The position numbers and the translations under genes are program-made. The notes under the pieces were generated by a model. The model had not been told where the DNA came from, did no database searches, and saw nothing but the letters and a program-made list of their open reading frames with translations. Shown here one piece after another: positions 1-7,556 of a stretch of 11,952 nucleotides of DNA; position 1 is the first letter of the stretch; each line of letters starts with the position of its first letter. Origin of the DNA: Planctomycetota bacterium. Its GTDB lineage: Bacteria > Planctomycetota > UBA1135 > UBA2386. Location: contig JAGQRA010000688.1 in NCBI GenBank assembly GCA_020425885.1, positions 1-11,952 of the forward strand. The letters are read 5' to 3'.

Positions 1-417
1 CGCCGATCCAACGCGGCCAGCTTCGACACCGACGGCTCGGGCTGCCCCACGGGCGCCCAGGAGCCGCGGCTCGATGCCCATGCGACCCCGGTCCTCGGCA
101 GCCCATTCGCTCTGGACGTCAGCGCGCCGGGACTCGTCGCCGCGAGCCTCGCGGTCGGGTTCTCCAGGACCATCTTCCAGGGCACGAACCTGCCGCTCGA
201 GTTGGCGGCCGTCGGACTGCCCGGATGCTGGCTCCTGGTCTCGCCCGACCTCGTGCTCGCGCCGCAGAACGTGAGCTCGGGGAGCTCGGCCAGCTTCATG
301 ATGCAGCTGCCCAATCACCCCTCGCTGGTCGGCTTCTGCCTCTACGCCCAGGCCATGGTCCTGCGACCGGGCAGCGTCGATCTGAGCGACGGAGCTCGAT
401 TGCGGCTCGGCTTCTGA
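1..417 (+). CDS. Secreted protein, C-terminal fragment (planctomycete-type terminal domain)
   Basis: The frame is open from base 1 to the TGA at 415-417, giving about 138 residues of a gene whose start lies outside the window. The fragment begins in a low-complexity stretch. It then shows a pattern I recognise from the ends of many secreted proteins of Poly30/Pla163-like planctomycetes: a GCP motif, 'PVLGSPFAL', a 'GFS' turn, 'LPLEL', 'GLPGCWLL.SPD', 'PNHPSLVG' and 'YAQAMVLRPG'. The three cysteines sit at the usual places. The domain looks like a beta-sandwich and is probably extracellular, since in the family it follows variable N-terminal repeats or enzymatic domains. Its role is unknown to me; it may be a sorting or surface-attachment module. 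The identity of the whole protein cannot be judged from this end. The domain resemblance is from memory and was not searched. Confidence 0.72.
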   Translation, partial: RRSNAASFDTDGSGCPTGAQEPRLDAHATPVLGSPFALDVSAPGLVAASLAVGFSRTIFQGTNLPLELAAVGLPGCWLLVSPDLVLAPQNVSSGSSASFMMQLPNHPSLVGFCLYAQAMVLRPGSVDLSDGARLRLGF

Positions 418-554
418 ACCAGCTCGCCGGCTTCGCGGGCGACGGCTGCGCCGGACCCGAGGGTGGTGCTCGGTGACCGCGCATGGGACAATCCCGCCGG
501 TCGCCACACCCCTCTCCGCGTGTTCCCTGCCCATCCTGAGCACGCCAACTGTTC
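418..554. other. Intergenic region between the secreted protein and the TPR genes
   Basis: This 137-bp stretch separates two genes on the same strand and probably holds the promoter of the TPR pair. An in-frame TGA at 537-539 closes the frame just upstream of the ATG at 555. I see no convincing Shine-Dalgarno sequence before that ATG, no strong -35/-10 pair and no hairpin with a T-run that would serve as a terminator after base 417. Confidence 0.4.
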
Positions 555-3500
555 ATGAAGCCATCGACACTGTTCTGGTGCGCGACCGCGGTAGCGGCCT
601 GCGCCAACGTCTCCACCCCCACGGCAACCGAGGCTCAGTGCCTGGCCCAGGCGCGCCAGCTCCTGATCGAGGATCCGGCCGGCGCCCTGACCATCACCGA
701 CCGGTTGCTGGCCGAGAACCAGACGCTGGGCGAGGCCCATCTGCTCGCCGCCGAAGGGGCGCGGTTGCTCGCCCTGCGCGGCGGCGGCGGCGGCCAGGTC
801 AAGCAGCTGTTCGAGGAGGCCGCTGTTCACCTCGAGACGCTGATCGACAGCTCGGCCGAGCCGGTCGCGCCTTCCACCTGGAAGCTGCTCGGCGACTGCC
901 GCTTCGATCTGGGCCAGTTCGACGCCGCCAGCAGCGCCGCGATGGCCGCAGCCGATGGCTACGTCGAGCGCGGCGGTGAGTCGGCCGACCAGCTGGCCGC
1001 CGAGGCCGTGCTGCTCGCCGCCAACGCCGACCTGCGTTCGTTCGTCGCGGCCAGGCAACGGGAGATCGACGACGGCACGCCCGATGACAACGGCAAGGTC
1101 GAGATCAGCCCCGAGGTCGCGGCGCTGGCGATGACGGCGATCGAACGCTTCCACCGCGTGCATCAGGAGTATCCGGCCGAGGCCGTGACGCAGGTCGCCG
1201 TCACCCTGCGGTGGCTCGACCGCGATCCGGCGGCGCTCGAGGAACTCGAACGCGGCATCCGCAACCACCCCGACGTGAACGCGATCCACGAGGCCTACTT
1301 CAACTGGATGTTCGAGGCCGACCAGCGCAGCGCCCTCGTCGGCGCCTACAGGCGGTTCGTGCGTGAGAACCCGAGCACGCCGCTGCTGCGCTGGCACCAG
1401 GGCCGGGCCCTGGCCCTGCGCGCCGACGAGCTGCGGCAACAGGGCGACTTCCAGGGCGCGATCGCCAGCTACGAGAAGGCCCTCGCCAGCTTCGGCGAGT
1501 ACGGCTCGATGATGCCCGCCCACGCCGCCAACACCGACCAGTGGCTTGCCCTGTGCGAGCTGTCGATCGCGCGGACCGCGGTCGAGATCGGTGACTACGA
1601 GGGTGCCAGGCAGCATCTGTTCGCCGCCGACGAGGCCTCGCCGCTCGCCGTCACCTACGACGACGGCATGCCGCGACTCGCCGACAGCTTCGGCAGCCAC
1701 TACACGGCGGTCATCGTCGCCATCAGCAGCGCCCTGGTCGACAGCGGCGATCGGGCCCTGGCGCGGACCCTCGAGTTCAACGAAGCCGTGCTCGCCCGCC
1801 ACCCCGACCGCTGGGGTTTCCTCTACAACAACGCCGCCCTGGCCGCGCGCGATCTCGGCGTGCAGTACGACGGCAAGGGTGACAGGGGCAAGGCCATGGA
1901 GCTCTGGGAGCGCAGCTACGGCTACTACGAGAAGGCCGTCGCGCTGTCGCCGGAGGACGCGCGCATCACCAATGACTGCGGGCTGATGCTGATCTACCAC
2001 CTCGGCCGTGACTTCGACCGCGCCCGCGAGTGCTTCGACCGCGCCATCGCGGTCGGCCAGGCCCAGCTCGATGCCATGCCCGACGACGCCGACCAACGCG
2101 ACCGCGAACTGCTCGAAGAGGCGGTCGGCGACGCCTGGCAGAACATCGCCGTGCTGATGAAGGACCACCTCGGCAAGCCCTTCGCCGACTACGAGCCGTT
2201 CTGCACCAGCGCGGTCCGCTTCTACCCCTACCAGCGCCGCGCGGCGGCGGCGATGCTGCGCGACCGCGGCATCGCCGAGGCGGCCGGCAAGGCGGCGGCG
2301 CAGGGCGGCGCCGCCGAGGCCTTTGCCAAGGTCGAGAAGGATGCCCGCGCCAAAGCCGAGACCGGTGACTTCGACAGCGCCCTCGGCCTGCTCGACAAGG
2401 TCGCCAAGGACTGCAAGGAACACGCGCCCTACCAGGCCCTGCGCGGCGAATACAACTTCCAGCTGGCGGTCCAGCGCCGCGATCAGGGCAAGAGCAGCGT
2501 CGAGTTCTTCTTCCAGGACGCCATCGCCGCCCTGACCAAGGCCGTCAACCTCGACAGCGAACCGAACGCGCCGCGACTGCTGCTGGCCCGGGCGCAGTTC
2601 GAGTCGACCGATTTCGAAGGCGCGGCGAAGACCGCCTCGGCGCTGCTGCTCCACCTGCAATCGCAGGGCGGCGGCGACGCCGACACGCTGCAGGCGGCCC
2701 ACCTCGTGCGCGCCAGCTCGGCCGCCCGCGTCTATGCCGACAAGAAGTCCGGCGGCGACGACGACAAGGACATGCTCACCGCGGCCCGCGCCTCGTTCCG
2801 CCTGCTCGAGTCCAAGGACGCGCTCGAGCCGACCCTGCGCGACCTCTGGTCGGCGACCGAACAGTGGGCCGGCGCCGGCGCCGAGGCGGTCAACATCTAC
2901 GGCCGGGCGCTGGCCAAGAACCCCGACGATCAGGAGCTGCTCGGCAAGCTCGTCGACACCGCGTCGGCGCAGAACCAGCTGACCATCGCGATCGACCTGC
3001 TGCAGAAGCGCAGCGACGCGACGGCGCTGTGGTACCTCGGCAAGACGCTCTACCTGCGCGCCGGCATCGAACGCGAGCAGCAGAAGATCGCCGATGCGAT
3101 GCGCACGCTCGACGCGAGCAAGAAGGCGTTCACCGACTCGATGACGAAGAACGCCGCCTATCGCCAGAACTGTGAACGCTGGATCGCCTGGTGCCTCGGC
3201 AAGAAGGGCAACATCGCGTTCACCCAGGACGACCTGAAACAGGCCGAGTCGCTGTTGCTCGAGGCCGCCCGGCTGAGCCCGGCCGACGTCGCCGTCGACC
3301 TCGGCATGTACGAGACTACCCAGCTCGGCATCATGAAGGTGGCGGACAAGCACTACCGCAACAACGATCTCGCCAAGGTCGAGGCGATCTACCGCGCCGC
3401 TTCCGACGCCGCCAATGGCGATCTCATCCTGCTCAACAACTCGGGCCTGTTCGCGCGCGACTACGGCAACCAGCTCGAGCAGAAGGGCAAGACCAAAGAG

Positions 3501-3896
3501 GCGATGGAGATGTACGAGCAGAGCTACAAGGCCTACACGCGCGCCCAGCAGCTCGACCCGACCAACGTCCGGCTGCGCAACGACTGCGCCCTGATCGCGA
3601 TCTACCACCTCGAGCGCGACTGGGAGCAGAGCAAGCAGCTGCTCGATACCGCGATCGCCGACGGCGAGGAGACGTTGCGCTCCAACCCGCCCGAGGATGC
3701 CGACGCGGCCCGACAGCTCGACGAGGCGGTCGGCGATTGCTACGAGAACCTGGCGCTGTGGCACCTCAAGCACGGCAAGGACGGCGCCGCGGCCAAGGCG
3801 GCCGCGCTGAAGAGCCAGGAGCACCACCCGGGTGCTCGGCGCGGTGGCGCCCGCCGGCACCTGCAGGCCGCGGAACGGCTCTTGCAAGGCAAGTGA
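555..3896 (+). CDS. Large exported TPR protein with two copies of a TPR super-repeat
   Basis: The protein has 1113 residues and is predicted to be almost entirely alpha-helical. The start is fixed by an in-frame stop at 537-539, so the ATG at 555 is the only reasonable choice. The first 20 residues look like an export signal with a possible lipobox (VAAC, Cys16), suggesting a lipoprotein, although the n-region carries only one Lys. The rest is built from degenerate TPR helices, with the family's alternating small residues and 'AL..P' turns, for example 'YYEKAVALSPEDA' and 'YTRAQQLDPTN'. Residues about 280-541 and 826-1075 are related to each other. Both contain NN, ARD.G, KG....AME, NDC, IYHL.RD and EAVGD in the same order. 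No catalytic motif is visible. TPR proteins usually scaffold complexes, so a role in an envelope or periplasmic assembly is an inference. The next gene begins one base after the stop. Confidence 0.88.
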   Translation: MKPSTLFWCATAVAACANVSTPTATEAQCLAQARQLLIEDPAGALTITDRLLAENQTLGEAHLLAAEGARLLALRGGGGGQVKQLFEEAAVHLETLIDSSAEPVAPSTWKLLGDCRFDLGQFDAASSAAMAAADGYVERGGESADQLAAEAVLLAANADLRSFVAARQREIDDGTPDDNGKVEISPEVAALAMTAIERFHRVHQEYPAEAVTQVAVTLRWLDRDPAALEELERGIRNHPDVNAIHEAYFNWMFEADQRSALVGAYRRFVRENPSTPLLRWHQGRALALRADELRQQGDFQGAIASYEKALASFGEYGSMMPAHAANTDQWLALCELSIARTAVEIGDYEGARQHLFAADEASPLAVTYDDGMPRLADSFGSHYTAVIVAISSALVDSGDRALARTLEFNEAVLARHPDRWGFLYNNAALAARDLGVQYDGKGDRGKAMELWERSYGYYEKAVALSPEDARITNDCGLMLIYHLGRDFDRARECFDRAIAVGQAQLDAMPDDADQRDRELLEEAVGDAWQNIAVLMKDHLGKPFADYEPFCTSAVRFYPYQRRAAAAMLRDRGIAEAAGKAAAQGGAAEAFAKVEKDARAKAETGDFDSALGLLDKVAKDCKEHAPYQALRGEYNFQLAVQRRDQGKSSVEFFFQDAIAALTKAVNLDSEPNAPRLLLARAQFESTDFEGAAKTASALLLHLQSQGGGDADTLQAAHLVRASSAARVYADKKSGGDDDKDMLTAARASFRLLESKDALEPTLRDLWSATEQWAGAGAEAVNIYGRALAKNPDDQELLGKLVDTASAQNQLTIAIDLLQKRSDATALWYLGKTLYLRAGIEREQQKIADAMRTLDASKKAFTDSMTKNAAYRQNCERWIAWCLGKKGNIAFTQDDLKQAESLLLEAARLSPADVAVDLGMYETTQLGIMKVADKHYRNNDLAKVEAIYRAASDAANGDLILLNNSGLFARDYGNQLEQKGKTKEAMEMYEQSYKAYTRAQQLDPTNVRLRNDCALIAIYHLERDWEQSKQLLDTAIADGEETLRSNPPEDADAARQLDEAVGDCYENLALWHLKHGKDGAAAKAAALKSQEHHPGARRGGARRHLQAAERLLQGK
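1392..2177 (+). repeat. TPR super-repeat, copy 1 (residues ~280-541 of the 1113-aa protein)
   Basis: This is a protein-level repeat. It starts at LRW..G.AL..RA (Trp280, Gly283) and passes through E.GD..GA..H. It reaches NN at 425-426, then 'RDLG', 'KG', 'AME', 'SY', and NDC at 473-475 followed by 'IYHLGRD'. It ends at EAVGD and 'DHLGK'. Alignment with copy 2 is gapless for about 87 residues from Leu423. The unit is much longer than one 34-residue TPR and appears to be several TPRs plus a conserved insert. Confidence 0.75.
3030..3779 (+). repeat. TPR super-repeat, copy 2 (residues ~826-1075 of the 1113-aa protein)
   Basis: The order of motifs matches copy 1: W..GK.L.LRA...R.QQ at 826, NN at 961-962, 'ARDYG', 'KG', 'AMEMYEQSY', NDC at 1009-1011, 'IYHLERD' and EAVGD, ending at 'HLKHGK'. 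The spacing from NN to NDC is 48 residues in both copies. DNA identity is visibly much lower than protein-motif conservation, so the duplication is old. Confidence 0.75.
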
Positions 3897-3897
3897 C

Positions 3898-5478
3898 ATG
3901 CGTCTTGCGCTCAGCTGCCTCACCCTGTTCGGCCTCGCCTTCGCTTCGCTGCCGTCCCCGGCTGCCGCGCAGCATCAGTCGCCGCCGCAGTCGCTGCGCG
4001 AGCAGGCCTTCGGTGCCGAGAATCGCGGCGACTTCGCCACCGCGGCCGAGGCGTTCCTGAAGCTGGTCGCGGCCGAACCGGGCAACCCGAAGTGGGTCGT
4101 CAACGCCGGCAGCTGCCTCGGTCGCAGCGGCCGCTTCGCCGACGCGATCGACCTGCTCGAGGAGGCCCGCAAGAAGTTCGACGGCGTCATCGAGGTGCCG
4201 TCGATGCTGGCGCGGACCCTGCTGCTCAAGGCCGAACGCGACGCCGGCGCGCTCGACCCGTACGGCCTGCGCACGCAGGCGGCCGAGCTCGCCGAAGGCG
4301 TGCTGCGACTGGACCCGGACCACGAGGACAGCCGTCTGGTCCTGGCCCAGGCGCGCTACATGATGGGCGACTGGGACGAAGCCGTGAAGCAGGCCGAGGA
4401 AGCGGTGCGACGCCACCCCGACCGCTCCGGCGCGCACATCCTGCTCGGCCGCATCGCCGCCGATCGCATGCGCGACCTGCTCGCCGCGCACGACAGCGGC
4501 GAGGTGTCGGGCCAGGCCCTGGCCGATCTCACCGCCCGGCTCGACGGCCAGAGGAAGAGCGCGCAGGCCTCGTTCGAGCGGGCCGCGGAACTCGATCCGA
4601 CGCGCGCCCACCCCCACGTGATGCTGGCCCGCATCGCCCTGCTCGACAAGAAGGCAGCCGACGTCCGCCGCCACCTCCTCGACGCCCTCGCCATCGATCC
4701 GGAGACCAGCATCGATCACCGCCACATCACCGACGGACTCGACTGGCAAGGCCGGCAGCAGGCCTACGCCACGGCGCTGCAGCGCTACTCCGAGCGCGAG
4801 GGAGCCACGGCTCGAGGCCGGGGGACGCTGCGTTGGTTCGTCGGCAAGGCGCTGTTCGACGGCCGCCAGTGGCAGGCCGCGCGCGCCGCGTTCGAGCAGG
4901 CGCTCGTCGACAATCCGGCGGCATTCAACTCGTACTACTACGCCGCCCTCGCCGCCTACGAACTCGGCGACCACGACGGCGCCGAGAAGCACGCCGGCGA
5001 TTACGCTGCGGTGTCGGCGACGGGTTTCGCCGACGTCGTGCGCAACCTCGCCGGCGACGCCCGCGGTCAGGTCGCGGCGATCGTCAAGTTCCTCGCCGAT
5101 CGCGCCTATGCGAACGGCAACAAGGCGCGCAGCCGCGAACTCAACCATGTCACCGCCCTGCTCTACGACACCGCCGAGGCCTGGAACAATCGCGCTTTCC
5201 TCTGCCGCGAGACCGGGCGCTTCGAGGACGCCGTCGAGGCCTACGGCCGGGCGCTGCTCAAGGAGCCGAAGTCGCCACAGCTGCTGAACGACCTCGCCGT
5301 CGTGCTGCACTACCACCTGCCGAACGAGGCCAATCTGAGGCGCGCGCGCGGCCTCTACGAGCAGGCGATCGAGAACGCCAGAGCGATCCTCGACGACGCC
5401 AATGCCACCGCATCCGACCGGCAGCTGGCGCGCCAGGCGTTGACCGACGCGACCAGCAACCTGGCCGAGATGAAGTAG
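3898..5478 (+). CDS. Secreted TPR protein, paralogous to the upstream gene
   Basis: The protein has 526 residues from the ATG at 3898. An upstream in-frame start at 3832 would lie inside the previous gene. The 3898 start is preferred because it immediately gives a classic signal peptide: Arg2, then a Leu/Phe/Ala-rich core, then 'SPAAAQ' as the cleavage region near residue 25. The mature part starts with TPR helices ('ENRGDFATAAEAFLKLVAAEPGN', followed by a second TPR with 'GRFADAIDLLEEA'). TPR-like pairs continue to the C-terminus, including 'ARYMMGDWDEAVKQAEEA' and 'GRFEDAVEAYGRALLKEP'. The last ~214 residues are a shortened version of the super-repeat in the gene before it. Only one base separates the two genes, so they are likely co-transcribed, and the proteins probably act together outside the cytoplasm. 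No enzymatic motif is seen. The gene converges on the NRDE gene, with only 5 bp between the two stop codons. Confidence 0.87.
   Translation: MRLALSCLTLFGLAFASLPSPAAAQHQSPPQSLREQAFGAENRGDFATAAEAFLKLVAAEPGNPKWVVNAGSCLGRSGRFADAIDLLEEARKKFDGVIEVPSMLARTLLLKAERDAGALDPYGLRTQAAELAEGVLRLDPDHEDSRLVLAQARYMMGDWDEAVKQAEEAVRRHPDRSGAHILLGRIAADRMRDLLAAHDSGEVSGQALADLTARLDGQRKSAQASFERAAELDPTRAHPHVMLARIALLDKKAADVRRHLLDALAIDPETSIDHRHITDGLDWQGRQQAYATALQRYSEREGATARGRGTLRWFVGKALFDGRQWQAARAAFEQALVDNPAAFNSYYYAALAAYELGDHDGAEKHAGDYAAVSATGFADVVRNLAGDARGQVAAIVKFLADRAYANGNKARSRELNHVTALLYDTAEAWNNRAFLCRETGRFEDAVEAYGRALLKEPKSPQLLNDLAVVLHYHLPNEANLRRARGLYEQAIENARAILDDANATASDRQLARQALTDATSNLAEMK
4834..5475 (+). repeat. TPR super-repeat, shortened copy 3 (residues ~313-526 of the 526-aa protein)
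   Basis: The copy starts at LRW..GKAL (Trp313) and includes E.GD..GA..H. NN lies at 430-431, ND at 464-465 and 'YHL' at 472-474, followed by an 'AIENA' helix. NN and ND are only 34 residues apart, against 48 in the other two copies, because the 'RD.G...KG....AME' insert is reduced. The Cys after ND is also missing. The order of motifs still marks it as the same module. Confidence 0.62.
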
Positions 5479-5483
5479 GTCGC

Positions 5484-6224
5484 CTACTCGTCGCCCGGCA
5501 ACAGGCGGCGGCCGAGGTTGCCGTAGTTGCGATACGGCGTGACGTCCGGCGGCCCGGCGGCGTAGCGCCAACGCAGCTCGAGCGGATCCCCGGCCGGCAC
5601 GGCGATCAGCGAACTCGATACGGTCCCGTAACGGTCGCCGTGCTTGCAGACCTCGTGCCGACCTTCGCCGCCGCGATCTGCCAGCAGTGGCGCCAGCGCA
5701 TCGAGCTGCAACTCGACCGTTGACCGCTGGGCGGTCGCCGTGGCGAGTCCGGGCAGCTCGAGGTCTCCCGGGCCGTGTTCGTTGGTGACCAGGAGCACCG
5801 GATCCGGCCAGTCGATGCAACGCACCGCGCCGCCTTCGTTGCGCAGCACCAGCGTCCGTTCGCCGTCACAGAGAACGAGCTGGAAGCCCGAATGCGGCGC
5901 GGCCGCGACCCGCTTCTTGACGACCTCTGCGGCGGTGTCGAGATCCGCCTGATCGAGCGCCAGGTGCGGCAGCAGCCCGCGCGACGGAGCGGCATCCAGG
6001 ACCGGGCCCGCGGCGAGATTCGTGATGCCGGCGAACCGCCCGCGATCGTCGATCGCGAGCCAGGTGCCGCCAGCCACGCGATCGCGCGGCGACAGCAGGC
6101 GCCGATGCTCGCCGATCCACAGCCCGGGCGGCGCCGACTTGCGATCGATGCGTTCGTCACGATTCGCTCCGACCAGGACCGGATGGCTCGGGTGATATCC
6201 GCGCAGCACGATGAGCAGGCACAT
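5484..6224 (-). CDS. NRDE (TANGO2-like) family protein
   Basis: The protein has 246 residues. The family signature is complete: it starts with MC (Met1-Cys2), followed by ANRDE at 20-24. It then has SPRD at 45-48, GGTW at 52-55, ITN at 67-69 and SRG at 81-83, and near the C-terminus YGTVSSSL, the family's usual YGT.S..L pattern. An upstream GTG at 6261-6263 is in frame and overlaps the MFS stop as GTGA. The ATG at 6224 is chosen because family members begin with Met-Cys, and a GGAG lies just before it. TANGO2 homologues are linked to haem handling and lipid metabolism in eukaryotes. The bacterial function is not settled, and a hydrolase of the N-terminal nucleophile type with Cys2 is sometimes proposed. 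It is probably cytoplasmic and the last gene of the sigma-led operon. Confidence 0.88.
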   Translation of the reverse strand: MCLLIVLRGYHPSHPVLVGANRDERIDRKSAPPGLWIGEHRRLLSPRDRVAGGTWLAIDDRGRFAGITNLAAGPVLDAAPSRGLLPHLALDQADLDTAAEVVKKRVAAAPHSGFQLVLCDGERTLVLRNEGGAVRCIDWPDPVLLVTNEHGPGDLELPGLATATAQRSTVELQLDALAPLLADRGGEGRHEVCKHGDRYGTVSSSLIAVPAGDPLELRWRYAAGPPDVTPYRNYGNLGRRLLPGDE

Positions 6225-6259
6225 GGGCTCCGGGCAGGATAGCGCCTGGGCTGCGGGCG

Positions 6260-7531
6260 TCACCCATCGCCGCCGGCCGGCAGCCGACGCAGCATGAACA
6301 TGCCGGTCGCCGCGAGCAGACAGCAGGCGGCGGCGGTGAGAAACAACAGGCGGAAGTCAGGCGGGCCATCGACGAAGGCCGTCGCGACGAGGGCGCCGAG
6401 CTGCGACCCGAAGGCGTAGCCGAGCTGCATGCAGCTCTGCACCATCGAGAACGCCAGCGTCCGCCGCGCCTCGGCGACGCGCTTGCTGGTGGCGGCGAAA
6501 GCCAGGGTCATCGAGCCCGCCATCACTGCCGCGGCGAGGGCCCGCAGGGCGAGGAAGGCGTCGATCGAGGTGACCATCGCCATCGTGGCGAGGATCGCTC
6601 CGAGCATCGCGCAGAGGTAGGCGAGGCACCGCAGCGGGCCTCGGCGATCGGCCATGCGGCCCCAGACCGGCGTGAAGAACCACTGCGCCACGGCCATCAT
6701 GCCGAAGGCGACACCCACGGTGCGGTCGAGCGCCAGCTCGGGCGTCGCGCTGAAGTGGCCGATCCAGGACGCCGGGCCGAACCCGCGCACGACGAGCGCG
6801 ACGAACGGTTCGGCCATGTTCTGGCCGAGCCGCATCACCACGACGAGCACCAGCAGCCAGCGGAACACCCGGTTCTGCAGCAGGTCCCGGCTCGATTGCG
6901 CCATGCCGCCGAGGAAGGAGCGGCCGTCTGGCGGCGCCGGCGGCGCGTCACGGGCGGTGATGGCGAGCCGCGCCGCCGCCAGCGCGGTCATCAGACTCGT
7001 CATCCAGAACACCGAGGCACGGCCGCCGTGATGCGACAGCTCGGCCCCGAGGAACGGCCCGAGGAAGGTGCCGACGGCCATCGCGACCTGCAACCTGGCG
7101 ATGATCGTGCCGTGCAGTTCACGCGGCGCGCCATGCGACGCGAGCGCCATCGACGGCGCGATGAACCCGGCGAATGCACCCTGCAGGATGCGCATGACCA
7201 GGAGCCACAGCGGACTCGGCGCCAACGGCATCAACCCGGTCGCGATCGCGATCGCCAGGTTGGCGCGGATCGCCATCGGCTTCTTGCCGACACGATCACC
7301 GAGCGCTCCCCAGATCGGGCCGGCGATGGCTGCGGTCAACGGCGCGACCCCGAAGATGGCCGCGGCCCAGTGCGCCAGTTCGCGTTCGTCAGCGATGGCA
7401 AACCGCTCCTGGATGTAGAGCGGCAACATCGGCAGGAACGCCATCAGGCCCAGCGACGTCGCGAACAGACTCGGCCACACCGCGCGAAAGTTGCGGTGCC
7501 AGGCCTCGCGATCGTCGGCGGAGTCGGTCAA
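6260..7531 (-). CDS. MFS transporter, drug-efflux-like (DHA1 type)
   Basis: The protein has 423 residues with about 12 hydrophobic segments. Motif A (GPIWGALGDRVGKKP, residues 71-85) lies between helices 2 and 3. A related loop ('PVWGRMADRRGPLR') occurs in the second half, as expected for the MFS twofold repeat. Helix 4 carries 'RILQGAFAG' (114-122), and helix 5 has GTFLGPFLG (154-162), resembling the antiporter motif C. This supports a proton-driven exporter, but the substrate cannot be read from the sequence. The start is TTG. A stop at 7541-7543 rules out longer forms, and no ATG precedes helix 1, so the TTG is required for the usual 'W.RNF..VW' N-terminus. The stop is 35 bp from the NRDE start, and the anti-sigma gene ends 25 bp upstream. 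Confidence 0.9.
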   Translation of the reverse strand: MTDSADDREAWHRNFRAVWPSLFATSLGLMAFLPMLPLYIQERFAIADERELAHWAAAIFGVAPLTAAIAGPIWGALGDRVGKKPMAIRANLAIAIATGLMPLAPSPLWLLVMRILQGAFAGFIAPSMALASHGAPRELHGTIIARLQVAMAVGTFLGPFLGAELSHHGGRASVFWMTSLMTALAAARLAITARDAPPAPPDGRSFLGGMAQSSRDLLQNRVFRWLLVLVVVMRLGQNMAEPFVALVVRGFGPASWIGHFSATPELALDRTVGVAFGMMAVAQWFFTPVWGRMADRRGPLRCLAYLCAMLGAILATMAMVTSIDAFLALRALAAAVMAGSMTLAFAATSKRVAEARRTLAFSMVQSCMQLGYAFGSQLGALVATAFVDGPPDFRLLFLTAAACCLLAATGMFMLRRLPAGGDG

Positions 7532-7539
7532 GACCGACT
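7522..7539. promoter_or_regulatory. 18-bp palindrome centred on the TTG start of the MFS gene
   Basis: The sequence AGTCGGTCAAGACCGACT has perfect 8-bp arms around a 2-bp centre. On the transcribed (minus) strand it reads as a stem with a CUUG loop, and the TTG start codon (7529-7531) spans the loop and the first base of the stem. A second, smaller inverted repeat (CTTCT-ACA-AGAAG) lies at 7538-7550 and includes the AGAAG that could act as the ribosome-binding site. It could be a translational control element or a protein-binding site. The structure is seen directly; the function is inferred. Confidence 0.4.
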
Positions 7540-7556
7540 TCTACAAGAAGCTGGCG

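Noticed and set aside
342..3923. A 1193-codon open frame on the minus strand, opposite the large TPR gene
   Set aside because: It is rich in Leu, Val, Arg, Gly and Ala without domains and arises because the sense gene's codon bias (G or C at third positions) avoids stop codons on the opposite strand. The plus-strand frame has TPR patterns, an export signal and a paralogue next door.
3766..5820. A 684-codon minus-strand frame and a 543-codon plus-strand frame (4092-5723) across the second TPR gene
   Set aside because: Both cross the end of the TPR gene into the NRDE gene, are Arg/Ala-rich and show no family features. They are shadows of GC-rich coding DNA.
6225..6263. GTG start of the NRDE gene overlapping the MFS stop (GTGA)
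   Set aside because: The overlap is attractive for coupling, but the family begins with Met-Cys, which the ATG at 6224 provides together with a GGAG just upstream. The longer form is not excluded.
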